From NCBI RefSeq assembly GCF_005239225.2, contig NC_133293.1, forward strand, positions 3,844,001 through 3,908,000: a DNA stretch of 64,000 bases. Reading direction: 5' to 3'. The stretch's first letter is position 1; each line of letters opens with the position of its first letter. Shown here piece by piece: positions 11,301 through 22,205 of this stretch. Under the pieces are notes generated by a model. That model saw nothing but the letters and a program-made list of their open reading frames with translations, ran no database searches and was not told where the DNA came from. The translations under genes and the position numbers were made by a program. This DNA comes from Populus alba (lineage: Eukaryota > Streptophyta > Magnoliopsida > Malpighiales > Salicaceae).

Positions 11301-14300
11301 GCATTGGAAACAAGCAAAGATCAGCAGGCCAGAAGTGAAGTTTGGGCAGAATGCAGCAATGGAAGTTGCAACTGTAACTGCAACTAATTCTGCAGCAAAG
11401 ATCAAGAGGATTACGTGGAAAATTAATTAGTTAGCTAGCTAGCTGGACTGGTAGTCATCAGTTAGTTGTTAGTTAGAAAGGATTGAATTACTTGTATAAA
11501 AGCATAATTGTACAGAAACTTGTGAGGCAAGCAATAGAAGTTTCCAGTTTCAATTTGCATTCTTCCATCTTTCTCTTCTAGTTTCTCCCTTCTGCATTTC
11601 TTCTAAAAAATACATTGTTTTGTTAAGAAAGATCTCAACAAATTGGTATTAGAGCAAAGATCTTTGGCCACTAATAGAATACTGAAATCTTGAGGTATTT
11701 TGGAAGTGGACTATGGTGGAAAATAACAAGATTAAGGCGTTGGAAGAGCATAGAAAAAGACTTGATGAACAAATGCAAAGCATTCATTAAGAACTTCAAG
11801 ATTCCATAGCTGCAAACCAGAAGCAATGGCGGGAACAAACAAAAAGGGCAGAGCAGAACAACGTGCAAATGGAAGCCATGATGACCACATTAAAGTTATT
11901 CATGAATAGCCAAGCAGAGAAAGAAGAGATAACTCAGCTTCAGATGGGATAATACCTAACCATAGAGCTTACAACCATGGGGAAACTATGGGAAACCATG
12001 ATATCCATAGGGTTGGTACAATGTAGCATTACCTAAAGTGAAATCACCTACTTTTTGGAGAGCAAATCCAAGATGGATTAGAAAGTGCAAGAAATTCTTC
12101 AAGATGCACTTCACACCAGTGAATAAGTGGGTGGGAATAACTTCCTTATACCTTGAAGGAAAGACAGAGATATGGAATGAAGAATTCTTCCTAAGAGGGT
12201 ATGATTTGGCTATTTGGGAAGAATTTGCAGGAGCCATCTGTATGAGGCTTGGTAGTGTAAAAGATGATGAAGAATTTAACAAGTTAGTGCAGGACAAAGG
12301 TGTAAAGGAGTATGTGCAAAGATTTGAAGAGCTTAAATCTTTAATGAATGCTTTAAATCCACCACTACTAGAATCATATTACATCTCCAACTTTATAAGT
12401 GGAATCAAGGATGACATTAAACCAATGCTCAAGATCCTCAAGCCAACAATTCTGATGTGGGTTTTGATCAAGTTGAATGGCAAGAGGAGTCTAATAATGC
12501 TTTGGCCAAGAAGAATAGATTCATTCCAAGAACTGCTCCTTCATACAATATGGGTGAAGAAAGCAAGATTGAGGAATATGGTCTATCTTTGAATGCATTG
12601 GTTGAAAGTTATGCACATAACACTAAAAGGATCAAAGGCAGTTGTCAAGGATGAGACATTGTCATTTCCATTGATAGTGGCAGCACACCTTCATTGAAGC
12701 ATATGTTATTAAAAAAAATTAAGGCATCCATTAAGAATACTATTATGCTTGTTGTAACAGTAGCCAACAGAAATGTAATACTCACAGTCCAAAATTCATA
12801 TGGTTTATGCAAGGATACAAGTTTCAAACAGATTTGAGAGTGATTGGAGTAGACTGATTGAGAATCTACTCAACAATTCTGTTTGACTTCATCAAAATGA
12901 AATTGTCATTCAGAAAGGATGGTAGGATGACTGAATTGAAAGGAATTATAGAAGAAGCTGGATTACAAATGATCACATCTGCAAAGGACTATAAGAGCTT
13001 GAGAGAGGCAGTGTATGGCTTTATGGGATAATTTTTTTTTCCATGAAGGTATGTGAAGAACCTACTTAGGCTATGTAAAACTCAAAAGTGAAAACATTGC
13101 CAGAAGAATACGATTCAGTGTTTGCAAAACCTAAACACCTTCGACCTGCTAGGGGATTTGATCACATGATTCCTCTGATACCTGGGGCCAAACCAATCAA
13201 TATCAGACCTTATAAGAGCTCATTTGTGCATAAGAAAGAGATAGAGGTTGGTTAAAGAGATGTTGCAAAATAAGATTATACAACACAATTGCAGTCCATT
13301 TGCTTCTCCAGTGTTGCTGGTAAAAAGAAAGATAACACATGAAGGTTTTTTGTTGATTGCAAGCAACTACATAATTTGACTATCAAAACTAAATTTTCCA
13401 TTCCATTAATTGATTACTTAATGGATGAATAACATGGTTCTCAATTCTTCTCAAGTTGGATCTTAGGTCTGGTTATCATCGGATAAGAATGCACGAAGAA
13501 GATGATGAGAAAACAACTTTTATAACTCATCATGGACACTATGAGTTCAAAGTTATGCTCTTTGGCTTGACTAATGCTCTAGTTACATTTCAAGCCTTGA
13601 TGAACACTGTGTTGAAACCATTCTTAATAAAGTTTGTACATGTATTTTTCGATGACATTATGGTATATAGTTCTACTCTAGAACTACATATCCACCATCT
13701 GAATTTAGTACTAGAAACATTAAGGGAAAAACACTTGCTAGCAAAGAAATCAAAATGTTACATTGAGGGAAAAACACATGCTAGCAAAGAAATCAAAATG
13801 TTTTGTGAGCAACAAGTTGAGTACTTGGGGCACATCATATCAACAGAAGGTGTGCCCACTAATCCAAGAAAAGACAAAAGCAGTGAAGAATTGGCCAATT
13901 CCTTATTCAGTTAAAGAGTTGAGCAGTTTCCATGGATTGACAGGATATTACTGGAGATTTATAAGGGGATTTGAAGTCATCAACAAGCCATTAACTTAGC
14001 TTCATTGGAATAGAAAGGCACAAGAAGCTTTTGACAAGTTAAAAGATGCCTTATGCAAGGCTCCAGTATTAGCCTTGACAAACTTCAACTGCACCATTGT
14101 GCTAGAGACTGATGCGTGTGAAAAAAGATTTTGGTGCAATCTTGAGCCAAGAAGGGCCACTAGCTCACTAATGGCATTAAGTCCAATATATCTTAGACTA
14201 GCAATCTATGTGGAGTATATGGCTATACTAATGGCAGTAGAAAATGAAGACACTACCTGCAGCATGATCAATTCATCATTAAAACTAATCATGAAAGTTT

Positions 14301-17300
14301 AAAGCACCTTTTGCAACAAAGGATTCATACTCCTATAAAAAATAAAAGTTTAACCAAGTTGTTAGGGCTAAGATATCAAATTCAGTTAGGAAAGGCAAGG
14401 AGAATGTTGTAGCATATACTCTATCTAGAAGAATTGGTGATGTGGATAGTCCAAATGAAACACCATTGATTCCAAGAGGACGGGAGCTATTACAATAGTG
14501 GTACTGGCATGGTATAAAGAAGTAAGTGAGACTAACAAGGATGATTCTCAATAATTATCGCTGAGAAAATGATGGATGCAAGTAGTTGGCTAGATTACAC
14601 TTTTGTTGAAGGGGTGCCAAGATATATGAACAAAATAGTCATTGGTAAAAAGAGAAATTTAAGAGAAAGATCGGCAAGTGTTGCACATGATTGATATGTA
14701 GAGGGGCATGCTGGATACAAAATTTCTATAGAAGACTCAAGGCAATGTTCTACTGGCCTTAATGAAGACTTTAGTTAAAAAGCTAAAAGTTTGTGGAAGA
14801 ATATGATGTGTGTATGCGCAAGATAGAAAGGATAAGCATACTATGGATTACCACAACCATTGACCTGGAGAAAATAACCATGGATTTTATAGAAGTACTG
14901 CTGCATTCAAGAGGAAAAGATGCAACATTCAGAAGGAACCTAGAGAAATATAACCATGAATTTTATAGAAGTACTGCCACATTCAGGAGGAAAAAATGCA
15001 ACATTCAAATAGTTGTCATGTTTACCAAGTAAAAGCATTTCATAGCAGTAACACCTCCTTTTAGTGCTCAAGAGATAACTCAACTTTCCTAGGATCATTT
15101 CTACAAATTGTATGGGTTGCCAACAACTACTGTCACAGACAGGGATAAGGTATTCACTAGCCAATTTTGGAAAGAGTTGTTTAAACTATTGTGGGTGAAG
15201 CTACTGATGAGTTCATCATACCATCCACAGACTGATGGCCAAACCGAAAGGGTTAAGAGAACTATTTGAGGTGTATGACAATGCACAACCCAAAGAAGTG
15301 GCATCACTGTCTTTGGCTCAATACTGGTACAATACTAGCTTCCATTCTTCCATCAAGATGAGTCTTTTTCAAGCTCTACATGGATATCCTCCACCAAGCA
15401 GAGAGATAGCTACACAAGAAACCACAATAGTAGTTGCAGTAAAAGAGGTAATTAAAAGAAGGGCTAACATGGATCAACTGTTACAAACACAGTTGGAAAG
15501 AGCTGAGCATAGAATGAAACAAATATAGATAAGGGAAGGATAAAAAGATAATTTAAGGTTGGGGATTTAGTGTATCTCAAGCTTCAACTTTATAGACATA
15601 CAAGTGTGACATTAAGAAAAGGCATCAAGTTGAATCCCAGGTTTTATGGTCCATATAAGATTATACAAAGGATTGGGTTAGTAGCATACAAGTTGCAGCT
15701 ACAGAAGGATCTACCATTCATCCAGTTTTCCATAAATCTTTGGTTAAGAAAAAGGTGGGAAACAATGCAGTAGTCTCTTCTTCATTACAAAAAGTGGATG
15801 AGTTTAAAAGAGTTGAAGTTAATCCTGTGGCCATTCTAGATAGAAAGATCATAAAGAAGGGTAATAGAGTTGTGGTTATGAGATTTATTCAATGGTTCAA
15901 ACTATTCAAAGAAAATGCAACTCAGGAAGATTAAGAAGTCAATTATCCAGCCTTGATCAACAGAAGTGCAAGTAAGTTTGGCATTGGAAACAGGCAAAGA
16001 AGCAGAAGCAAAGATCAACAGGCCAAAAGTGAAGTTTGGGCAGAATGTAGCAATGGAAGTTGCAACTGTAACTGCAACTAATTCTGCAGCAAAGATCAAG
16101 AGGATTACATGGCAAGTTAGTTGGTTTGTTAGTTAGACTGGTAGTAATCAGTTACAAGTTAGTTGTTAGTAAGAAAGGATTGAATCACTTGTATAAACGC
16201 ACAATTGTACAGAAACTTGAGAGGCAAGCAATAAAAGTTTCCAGTTTCAATCAACATTCATTTACCTTTCTCCTCTCATTTCTCCCTTCTGCATTTCTTC
16301 AAAAATAAATTGTTTTGTTAAGAAAGATCTTAACATTATCAAATCAAATTCAAACAGCAGCTGCCACTATAGCAGCATATATGTATCACCAACTCTCCAA
16401 TCCCATTCTCTTTTTAAGACATTTTTAACAGCATCATCAAATCATTCTTAGATTATCCCAAATACCATAACTCTAATAATTGGTCTCAATATCCTCACAC
16501 CAATGACAATGATGCTTTTGCTTATAACATCAATTGTGGTCGGTTCCAAATTCAATTCCACAAAACGCAGTGTTTTCCCCCCCCTTAAAACTTCCCCCTA
16601 AATACTGACAAAATGTTTCAAAGAAACAAGTTGGCCAGTCAATTCCCTCACTTCCTTTTGCTGATCTATACATAGATTTGATGACTCCTAAAACTTTCCT
16701 AAGCTTTTTATTCTGAGAATAACTCAGCAAAAGGATATGACCAGGGCTAGATACCCATGTTTTCTGTCCATTCTTAGTCAACTCTCTCACTCTCCTAGGA
16801 AGAAAAACTCATGCAGATCACCAAACACATAAAGAGGTATGATATCCACATATGTCCTGAAATACATATTTTTAACAGTATGTAGTGCATGAACCAGTGA
16901 TTCATCCCTGATCTCATGAATGGGCGATAGAGCAGTCTGTCCAGAGAAAGAGGTTAAAGTGAATGCACGTTGAAAATACAAGTGGTCTGCCATAGGGGAT
17001 CTCATTTTTCTACCAGGTGATGTGACAGAACAATTTAACCACACACAATGAGGTTGTATGAATGCAATGTATTAAAGCAAATAAAGCAAAGAATCTAACC
17101 ATGTAAATGATCCTCCAATGATCCCAATGGCATAAACTCATAAACAAGGAGGCGTTGGTCCCCATCAGCACAGTAGCCAATCAAGTTGACAAGGTTTGGA
17201 TGGTGTAAGAGGCTGAGCATGAGAACCTCCACCAGAAATTCTCTATTTCCTTGAAGGCCATTTCGGTCAAGCTGTTTCACAGCAACTACCTGCAAATGCA

Positions 17301-18740
17301 ATTTCCAACCAACCAAATATCATCAAAGGAGATCAACACAACATTCTTTGAAATTACAATTCAGAGCAAAAGGCTAAAAAGGTAAAAGACCACAGAATTT
17401 GAAGCTTAATATCAAAAGTCACAAAGTCTAACAGATAGTGCACATAATGTAAAACAAACATTACGGAATATATACATGCATGATAATGTGTTCATCCATT
17501 TCAACAAACCACAACTTACCTGGCCAGTGCTCTCAATGCGACCTTTGTAAACACGCCCAAAACCTCCTTCACCTAACAAGCACTCTGGTCTAAAGTTCGT
17601 TGTGGCAGCAGCTAATTCTCGGAATGTAAATATCTGTGCTGCAATGTTAGCTGTTGGTCCATCTTTGGGAATTGATTGTTCCTTCTTGGGATCAGAACCA
17701 CTCCGAGATTTTGATTTGTCTGCATGAATATGTGAATCAGAAAACAGACAGATGAATTGCTACAGCCAGAACTTCGAGCAAGCTAAATTATGGAACACGA
17801 TTCAGCAGTCGAGAGGATAAAGATATCTATAAATAAATAGATAAAATATGGAACAGCATATCTTTATGCTGCTCTATACCTTTTATGTGACTCTGAGCAC
17901 TTTACAATTAGATGAACTTCCCAAAACAATACTACATATAAAGCTAGAACAGCAAGCGAGATGTTGGGCTTTTCTTATGGGTGAGTATTCTGAAACTAGT
18001 CTTTGTCCAAACAGAAATGACAACAATCTCATCTCATATTTCGAAGACAACATTAATTTAAGCCTAACACATCACTGATTTTACATTCTTCATAGAAAGA
18101 CTGAGGACATAGAAACACAGATCACCTCAGAAGTTTTCGGTTTCTCATTCCCAATCTGCTAGGGAAATAGAAGATTTCAGTTTGAAAGGCAATTACTACC
18201 ATCCCATTTCATCCTAATAATGATGATTTAAGACAGAAAGCAAAACATAATTATAAGAAACAACACAAATAGAGTTACTAAAAACAAGAGTAGATCACCA
18301 AAATAAACGCTTGGCACTACACCGTCAGAACAAAAATTAATCAGCGCAAAAAAGAAGCTAGCAATCCAATAAAAAAAATGCAAAACTTAAAGAGAAAAAA
18401 CCCAATTTATCAAGCCACTCATTAATGAAACAGATCAAAGCATTACCCAATTCTACCAGCAAACCATCACCAAAAAACTCTAAATGAAACTAAAAAAAAG
18501 CATGATTCAACACAACAAAACCATCGAATGATCTTTAAAAAAGAATACAAAAACAAAACTCATTCACCAAAATTAACAAAAAAATCAAATTTTGTTACCT
18601 GAACTAACTCTGCCAACATGGTGAGACTGACCAGCTGAACCTTCTTTAAGTGAATCCTTCTTGTTCAATTCTTTAACAAGACCAAAACCACTACTACCCT
18701 CCTTGTTTGATGACCCAAAACAAGGAAAACACCCACCCAT
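8302..18740 (-). CDS. PBL27: PBS1-like receptor-like cytoplasmic kinase, PBL27 type (5 exons)
   Basis: Coding exons on the minus strand are 18599-18740, 17520-17719, 17100-17289, 9080-9471 and 8302-8925. All junctions are GT-AG and phases agree, giving 1,548 nt (515 aa plus stop). The start codon at 18738-18740 gives MGGCFPCFG, with Gly2 and Cys4/Cys7 suited to N-myristoylation and palmitoylation, so a plasma-membrane location is expected; an upstream in-frame ATG at 18770 would mask this. Kinase landmarks: glycine loop GEGGFGRV (97-104), catalytic lysine in VAVKQLD (K119), YRDLKSSN (D217; no R-D loss), SDFGLAKLG (D235), and an APE motif preceded by [15 protein letters not shown] Ser/Arg/Asp-rich tail of about 190 residues follows, containing [20 protein letters not shown], typical of PBL27. 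In Arabidopsis PBL27 links the chitin receptor CERK1 to a MAP kinase cascade; that role here is inferred by orthology. No disabling change was seen. Confidence 0.95.
11277..11281. repeat. Target-site duplication, left copy
   Basis: TTATG precedes the left LTR and TTATC (16336-16340) follows the right LTR. The copies match at 4 of 5 bases, as expected for an old 5-bp gypsy target duplication. Confidence 0.65.
11282..11640 (+). repeat. Left (5') LTR of intronic gypsy element
   Basis: 359 bp, beginning TGTTAGAAGTGCAAG and ending GATCTCAACA. It is homologous to 15958-16335 throughout. A TATAAAAGC sequence near 11495 is a candidate TATA box. Confidence 0.9.
11644..11655 (+). promoter_or_regulatory. 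Primer-binding site (initiator Met-tRNA type)
   Basis: TGGTATTAGAGC starts three bases after the left LTR. It matches the common plant PBS TGGTATCAGAGC at 11 of 12 bases. Confidence 0.85.
11713..12850 (+). pseudogene. gag (and start of protease), intronic gypsy element
   Basis: An ATG at 11713 opens a coiled-coil-like N-terminus (Glu/Gln/Lys rich), stopped after about 26 codons (TAA). The best open part is at 12038-12470 and holds the gag capsid region: [27 protein letters not shown], then [13 protein letters not shown]. From about 12650 a DSGST motif ([10 protein letters not shown], where the second S/T-G fits the aspartic protease) is visible. Frameshifts separate the parts. Confidence 0.8.
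13140..14000 (+). pseudogene. Reverse transcriptase, intronic gypsy element
   Basis: RT text is clearest at 13456-13760: [41 protein letters not shown] and the catalytic box FFDDIMVYS with both aspartates intact. At 13723-13801 a 43-bp segment is tandemly duplicated, which shifts the frame (43 is not a multiple of 3). After it the frame resumes as [15 protein letters not shown] and then [16 protein letters not shown]. The RT is dead but still well preserved in parts. Confidence 0.88.
14001..15960 (+). pseudogene. RNase H and integrase remnant, intronic gypsy element
   Basis: RNase H text follows RT ([11 protein letters not shown] near 14105). Integrase pieces include a SVAHDxxxxGHAGY-like stretch near 14680-14715, the core near 15100-15240 ending in [15 protein letters not shown] text, and [25 protein letters not shown] at 15328-15390 (split by no stop). 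The C-terminal GP(Y/F) region is at about 15570-15780 ([11 protein letters not shown]). A roughly 75-bp tandem duplication lies at 14868-15008. Confidence 0.85.
15958..16335 (+). repeat. Right (3') LTR of intronic gypsy element
   Basis: The right LTR aligns with 11282-11640 from GAAGTGCAAG to AAGATCTTAACA. It has a small insertion near 15971 and a second near 16000 relative to the left copy. Its first five bases have drifted from TGTTA. Confidence 0.88.
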
Positions 18741-19100
18741 ATCAAATACACACAAATCAAAGACGACCAACTAAACCTTTACCACTCAAAAGATTGAAAT
18801 TTTTTCAGAGTTTGAATCTTTAATACAAAATTGAACACGAAAATTCTGTGTCAAGTCACTCACTTTGCTTTCTTTTGCTTTTGCTTTCTCTCTCTAAAAA
18901 CTTTCCCTCTCTAGGATTTTCATTGTCCATTGAAAGTAAAGATCGATCAAGTGAGAGACCGAGAGTGTTAGATCAACAAATAGAAGAAAATCTTGTGGAA
19001 GCTCAAGCTAGCAAACGAAACAAGAGATTGTAAAAAACACAAGAAACCTCGAAATAAAACTCAAGTGATTAATGTAATAAAGTGAAGTATTTTCCTTTTC
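18741..19100 (-). promoter_or_regulatory. 5' UTR / proximal promoter region of the kinase gene
   Basis: On the minus strand the 150 bp before the start codon is GA-rich (runs of GAGAGAGGGAAAG and AAGCAAAAGCAAAAG), as is common in plant 5' UTRs and core promoters. The transcription start cannot be fixed from sequence. Confidence 0.5.
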
Positions 19101-19214
19101 TTTTTTGAATATTTAAAAAAGTTTAAAGCTATTTGTTTTCTGAAAAAGTTAGCTACAACGTAATGATGTAATTATAGAACAAAAGTAATTAATGTAATAA
19201 AGTGATGCTGCTTC

Positions 19215-19390
19215 TTTTCTTAAGTTTTTTATTAAATTTTTTTTTCAATTAAATTATTTTAATATTTTTAAATTATTTTAATACATTAATATCAAAAATA
19301 AATTTTAAAAAATAAAATAAAATATTACTTTAATATATTTTTAAATAAAAATTATTTTAAAATACAACTATTATTATATTGCCAACAAAC
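19215..19390 (-). repeat. AT-rich dispersed repeat, copy 1 (inverted)
   Basis: The reverse complement reads GTTGTATTTTAAAATAATTTTTATTT...ATTTTTTAAAATTTATTTTTGATATTAA, which aligns with 21432-21590 on the plus strand. This AT-rich short repeat type is familiar from poplar sequence, which is one reason for the taxonomic guess. Confidence 0.6.
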
Positions 19391-19689
19391 TATTAATTTC
19401 GTGTTTTAATTCAGCTCCTGTACAAAAGAAAAGAACAATATATCTTAAATGTTTTGTTTGGATTGATTTATAGCTTATGCTATTTTATCATATTTAAATT
19501 CAACCATATATTTTAAAAGGAAATTTCATATTATATTAAATTCAAATTTTTTTTTAAAAAAATATTGTTGTTTTTCGAATTCTTTACAATCTTGTTCGTG
19601 TATCTAATTTCTTCATATTTTTTTTAAATATATTTTAAACACAATTTATACTATAATACTTCATTGTTGATATAAATATAGAAAAACAC

Positions 19690-20740
19690 TTTATTTTAAA
19701 TTTTTTTTCTTTTGTTTTTCAATTTTTATTTTTATTTTTTTTAATTTATCATTTAATATTTTTTAATTTTAAATTAGTCATTATAAGTTTTTTTTTTATG
19801 ATGTTATTATAGTTTTAAAAAAATATCTTAATATTTAGTTAATATTTACTTTTTATAAATATGTATTTTTATTATTATTTTATTAAATAAAAAATAACAT
19901 CAATAATCCAGGATATGGGTTTTGTAAATTAAACCACAAAACCTAAGTTGATTCACATATCATAACCTCAATATTAAACAAATATTATATTGATTTTTTT
20001 TTAAAGTTAAATTATATTTTTATTGGTTATTCAAATTATTTTTAAACTCACTAAATCAATTGTATCATATAAAGTCAACTCTCACGGATGTTAATTTTAA
20101 ACTCCTTCTATGCAAAAAGTTAGGTTGAAAGGTTTCAAAGGCGACCAATTGGAATTGATTTAATAATAATATCGAATATTTTTTTTTAAAAAATTCCATC
20201 TTCCATTTTTTTTTCCTTTCTATTAAATACTTTTTGTCTATTTTTTAAAATGAATTTTAACCTTCAATATTTTATTGATTTTGAATTGATATTTATAATT
20301 TGTTTATATTTACTTTCTATAAAGTTATTATAGTCTCAAACAAAAATTCCGGTATTTGGTTTATATTCAATTCTATAAGCTTTCTATTTTTGATATGATA
20401 TCATTAAGTAAAAAATATTTTTTTAAAAAATTATTAAACTCAATAGAGTCCGTGATATGAGTCACATGTTTGGTAAGTTGAACCTTGAAATTTAGATTAA
20501 TTTAATATGTTTTTGTTTTAATATTAATAAAAAAATTTTTTCTAAAGATTTTTTTTAAAGTCAAATCATTTTTTTTTTACTTGTTGTCTGACTTGAATTT
20601 TTGACCAATTAAGTAGATTAGATTGAATTAGACAACTCTCATGGATTTAATTTTAAAACTATAGCTAGACAAAGAGTCAAGTTACGAGAATACAAGATTG
20701 AGTCGTTGCGTTGAGTTTAATAATAATATCAAATATTTTT
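19690..20740 (+). repeat. Two diverged copies of an AT-rich repeat (about 550-bp offset)
   Basis: About 19850-20170 and 20380-20740 share a series of landmarks in order: ATTAAxTAAAAAATA, a GATATGrGT...AAxTTrAACC block, TTAAAGTyAAATxAT, CTCTCAyGGAT(G)TTAATTTTAAA, and GATTTAATAATAATATCrAAT. The spacing is similar in both. No coding content was found in 19100-21250 otherwise. Confidence 0.5.
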
Positions 20741-21431
20741 TTAAAGTCTAATATTTTTTTAGGTTTATCTTTTTAATCCAACAAATATGGTAAGATGAGC
20801 CTCAAAACTATAAATTTATTTATTAAAAAAAAAAAAACTAACCAAACTATTTTCTATTTTAGGCGTGTATTGTTTGCCTTCAATTCCAGTGAATTTAAAT
20901 CTCAGCAAATTATAAAATACAGCTACAAAAATTATTTTACTTCTGAAAGAAAAAAAAGAAATAGAAATCTTACTCGAAAAATACAGGGATGCCATAATTG
21001 CTAAGTAAACTATACGCATCCTCTTGTATATTTATTATTATATTATTTATATCCTTTGAGTTATTTATTTTTTTACCGTTTAATCCTGGTGTCCTCGTAA
21101 TAAGTGATTTTTTTTCCAGTTTTTGTAATAACTGTCCAGAAAGTGGGACCCAATGAAGGGATGTGCTTCAACACTTGTGATGGAGATTCCAAACACATGT
21201 ATAAAAATGTTTAGAGAAGTTGTCTAGGTAGGGATTCCAAGTGATAAGTTTTATTTTAGTTTACCTGCGACGTGGGTTTTGAACTGTTGGATTGGAATCT
21301 GATTTTGTTCCAGAAATGTGAGTTGCGTCATGGAGATTGATCCAACGTCTGGGAAACTCGGTGCTGGAAGAAATATATATGTTGATTTTAGAATTTTTTT
21401 CTCTTTCAAAAAGCAATTAATTTTAGGATAC

Positions 21432-21600
21432 AATATGATTTGTTGTTTTTTAAAATATTTTTTGTATTAAAATATTTTTTGTGTTAAAATATATTTTTAT
21501 TTTTTAAAAATTATTTTTGAGATCAACATATCAAAACAATCTAAAAAATATATATAAAAATTATTTTTTTAAAAATATAGATATAATCGTATTTTGAATT
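21432..21600 (+). repeat. AT-rich dispersed repeat, copy 2
   Basis: This is the partner of 19215-19390 in opposite orientation (ATTTTTTAAAAATTATTTTTGAGATCAACATATCAAAACAATCTAAAA). It ends close to a long T run at 21603-21619. Confidence 0.6.
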
Positions 21601-21923
21601 GTTTTTTTTTTTTTTTTTAATAAAGTAAGGGCAACGTGCATAAACCCAATGTATTATGGTTTGTCCATATGAATTTGTAAAACAATTACAATTTACTAGC
21701 CATAGTGTTACGGTATACCACAGTTTTGAGAAGCATGGACTCCTTTTTTTTTTTTCTTTTTTTTTTTCCATTTTTTTTTTAGATTTAGCATGGGCTCGAT
21801 TTTTTCCCTCAAAACTTCTTACTGTTAAACATGGAGACGTAGCATTTAGTAAGGCTTCAAATTTTAAGGAAATAATTATTATTATTATTTGCAAATATAC
21901 TAGTAAGAGTGAATGTCACTTAT

Positions 21924-22079
21924 GTTTAATCTTGGTTGGAAAGCTACCCGAGAATTCCCTTGATGTTAAAATAAAAAATTAATTTCAAATATATATATAA
22001 ACGTGAAACTAGAATTTAGGTTTAATCTTGGTGTGAAAGCTACCCAAGAATTTCCTTTATGTTAAAATAAAAAATTAAG
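21924..22079 (+). repeat. Tandem pair of about 58-bp repeats (97-bp offset)
   Basis: TTTAATCTTGGTTGGAAAGCTACCC...AATAAAAAATTAA at 21924-21981 is repeated with few changes at 22021-22079. The function is unknown and the pair lies between AT-rich repeats and the hAT-like element. Confidence 0.8.
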
Positions 22080-22197
22080 GTCAGGTTTTAGTTATATACT
22101 TAGGTTAGAACAATATTGTATATGAATAAACTAACAAAACACTAAAATAGCTAGGTGAAACATTGTTTCATCTACTGTATACTTATATCCATTAACA

Positions 22198-22205
22198 ATA
22201 TAAAC
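22198..22205. repeat. 8-bp target-site duplication (ATATAAAC), left
   Basis: ATATAAAC occurs immediately left of the element at 22206 and again at 23082-23089 immediately right of it. Eight bases is the length made by hAT transposases. Confidence 0.88.

Larger units (their letters stand above)
11282..16335 (+). mobile_element. Ty3/gypsy LTR retrotransposon inside kinase intron 3
   Basis: This 5,054-bp element has two LTRs, a primer-binding site, gag, RT, RNase H and integrase text in the usual gypsy order. It lies on the plus strand, antisense to the host kinase. Every coding part is broken by stops, frameshifts or small duplications, and the LTRs differ by point changes and indels, so it is an old insertion. 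The host exons either side remain intact, showing that the intron is still removed or that selection has kept the gene. Confidence 0.93.
9472..17099 (-). other. Giant intron 3 of the kinase gene (7,628 bp)
   Basis: The donor is at 17099 (CATG|GTTAGATT on the minus strand) and the acceptor is before 9471 (TTGATTTCAG|ATCTTC). About 5.05 kb of the intron is a gypsy element (11282-16335); without it the intron would be about 2.6 kb. Flanks 9472-11276 and 16341-17099 are ordinary AT-rich intron with no gene recognised. The other introns are 879, 230 and 154 bp. Confidence 0.9.

Noticed and set aside
16530..17044. Minus-strand frames in intron 3 as an extra kinase exon
   Set aside because: Exons 3 and 4 join in phase without them, and their translations match no kinase sequence.
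18585..18770. Upstream ATG at 18770 as kinase start
   Set aside because: It would bury the MGGCFPC acylation signal that PBL-type kinases need at the N-terminus; the ATG at 18740 was chosen.
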